Assembly: GCA_003663045.1 (NCBI GenBank)
Contig: QMZG01000079.1
Coordinates: 1-5,807 of the forward strand
Length of the DNA stretch: 5,807 nt
Direction of reading: 5' to 3'
From: Candidatus Altarchaeales archaeon
GTDB taxonomy: Archaea > Altiarchaeota > Altiarchaeia > IMC4 > QMZM01
In this document: positions 5,592 to 5,807 of the stretch, piece after piece
How positions within the stretch are numbered: the stretch's first letter is position 1
Layout of the letters: every line of letters begins with the position of its first letter
Program-made: the position numbers and the translations under genes
Notes under the pieces: model-generated
The model's database searches: none
What the model was told of the DNA's origin: nothing
The model's input: only the letters and a program-made list of their open reading frames with translations

Positions 5592-5807
5592 TTATGATGA
5601 TGAAACTTTCTGAAGTTTCGTAAATAGCATAAAAACGCCCGTTACTGCCGTAAATAGAACGGTAGCCTCTCCCAGGGTGTCAAAACCCCTGTAATCAAAT
5701 ACCACCGAGGTTACTATATTATTACATGCCGTTTCCCTCTGTCCATTTCTGATGAAGTAATCATCCATCTCGCTGGGTGGTTTTCCAAATGGGCGCAGAT
5801 TTCCTAC
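5592..5807 (-). CDS. mbhE: MbhE-like Mrp-antiporter subunit, 3' part only
   Basis: My translation of the reverse strand gives an open frame from the right edge of the window to a TAA at 5592-5594, 71 residues of C-terminal sequence. It contains RPFGKPPSEMDDYFIRNG, then NNIVTSVVFDYRGFDTLGEA (29-48 of the fragment) and TVLFTAVTGVFMLF (49-62). FDYRGFDTLGEATVLFTAV is the diagnostic C-terminal block of MbhE / the MrpA-derived (MnhB-related) subunit family, and it ends in a transmembrane helix followed by a short polar tail (TKLQKVSSS). In Mrp and Mbh complexes this subunit lies in the membrane arm beside F and G. The last codons contain an inverted repeat (5602-5619). The start is beyond the window. 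Position directly upstream of the flavoprotein and mbhF fits the E-F order of Mbh operons, interrupted here. Confidence 0.88.
   Translation of the reverse strand, partial: VGNLRPFGKPPSEMDDYFIRNGQRETACNNIVTSVVFDYRGFDTLGEATVLFTAVTGVFMLFTKLQKVSSS

Noticed and set aside
5402..5620. CRISPR array or tandem repeats
   Set aside because: The hairpins differ from one another in sequence and spacing; there is no repeated unit with regular spacers.

Overview
The window carries part of one long minus-strand operon for a membrane-bound, ion-translocating oxidoreductase of the Mbh/Mbx (group 4 [NiFe]-hydrogenase / complex I) superfamily. It most likely comes from an anaerobic archaeon. The gene order E-F-G-H-I-J-K-L is the one known for the archaeal Mbh hydrogenases. 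Shine-Dalgarno sites of the GGTGA/GAGGTGG/AGGAGG kind sit just upstream of the starts, Arg is encoded largely by AGA/AGG, and neighbouring genes overlap or nearly touch. The lineage below Archaea cannot be fixed from the sequence.

Layout in the direction of transcription (right to left): the 3' end of an mbhE-like Mrp-antiporter subunit (5592-5807, cut by the window edge); a 190-bp non-coding stretch full of short perfect hairpins plus a 19-bp palindrome (5402-5591); a complete 441-residue FAD/NAD(P)H disulfide/persulfide oxidoreductase of the CoA-disulfide reductase / NADH oxidase type (4076-5401); then mbhF (MrpB-like), mbhG (MrpC/NuoK-like), mbhH (MrpD/NuoN-like ion pump), mbhI (small two-helix linker), mbhJ (NuoB-like Fe-S subunit), mbhK (NuoC-like) and the first 177 codons of mbhL (NuoD-like large subunit), which runs off the left edge.

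Together E-I would form the Mrp-like ion-translocating arm and J-K-L the peripheral electron-transfer arm. The membrane anchor (M/NuoH-like) and ferredoxin-like subunit (N/NuoI-like) are expected beyond the left edge but are not visible. Electrons would normally come from ferredoxin.

The notable point is the electron-acceptor site. The visible N-terminal part of L lacks the CxxC that holds the NiFe centre in hydrogenases and also lacks the His/Tyr pair that binds quinone in complex I. Subunit J has a single Cys where hydrogenases have CxxC and complex I has CC, leaving three of the usual four cluster ligands. With a redox-Cys flavoprotein spliced into the operon between E and F, the simplest reading is a disulfide-, polysulfide- or persulfide-reducing, ion-pumping complex, similar in logic to the MBS (Mbx) sulfane-sulfur reductase of Thermococcales but built on an Mbh-like gene order. 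That function is inference; the motifs and gene order are seen directly.
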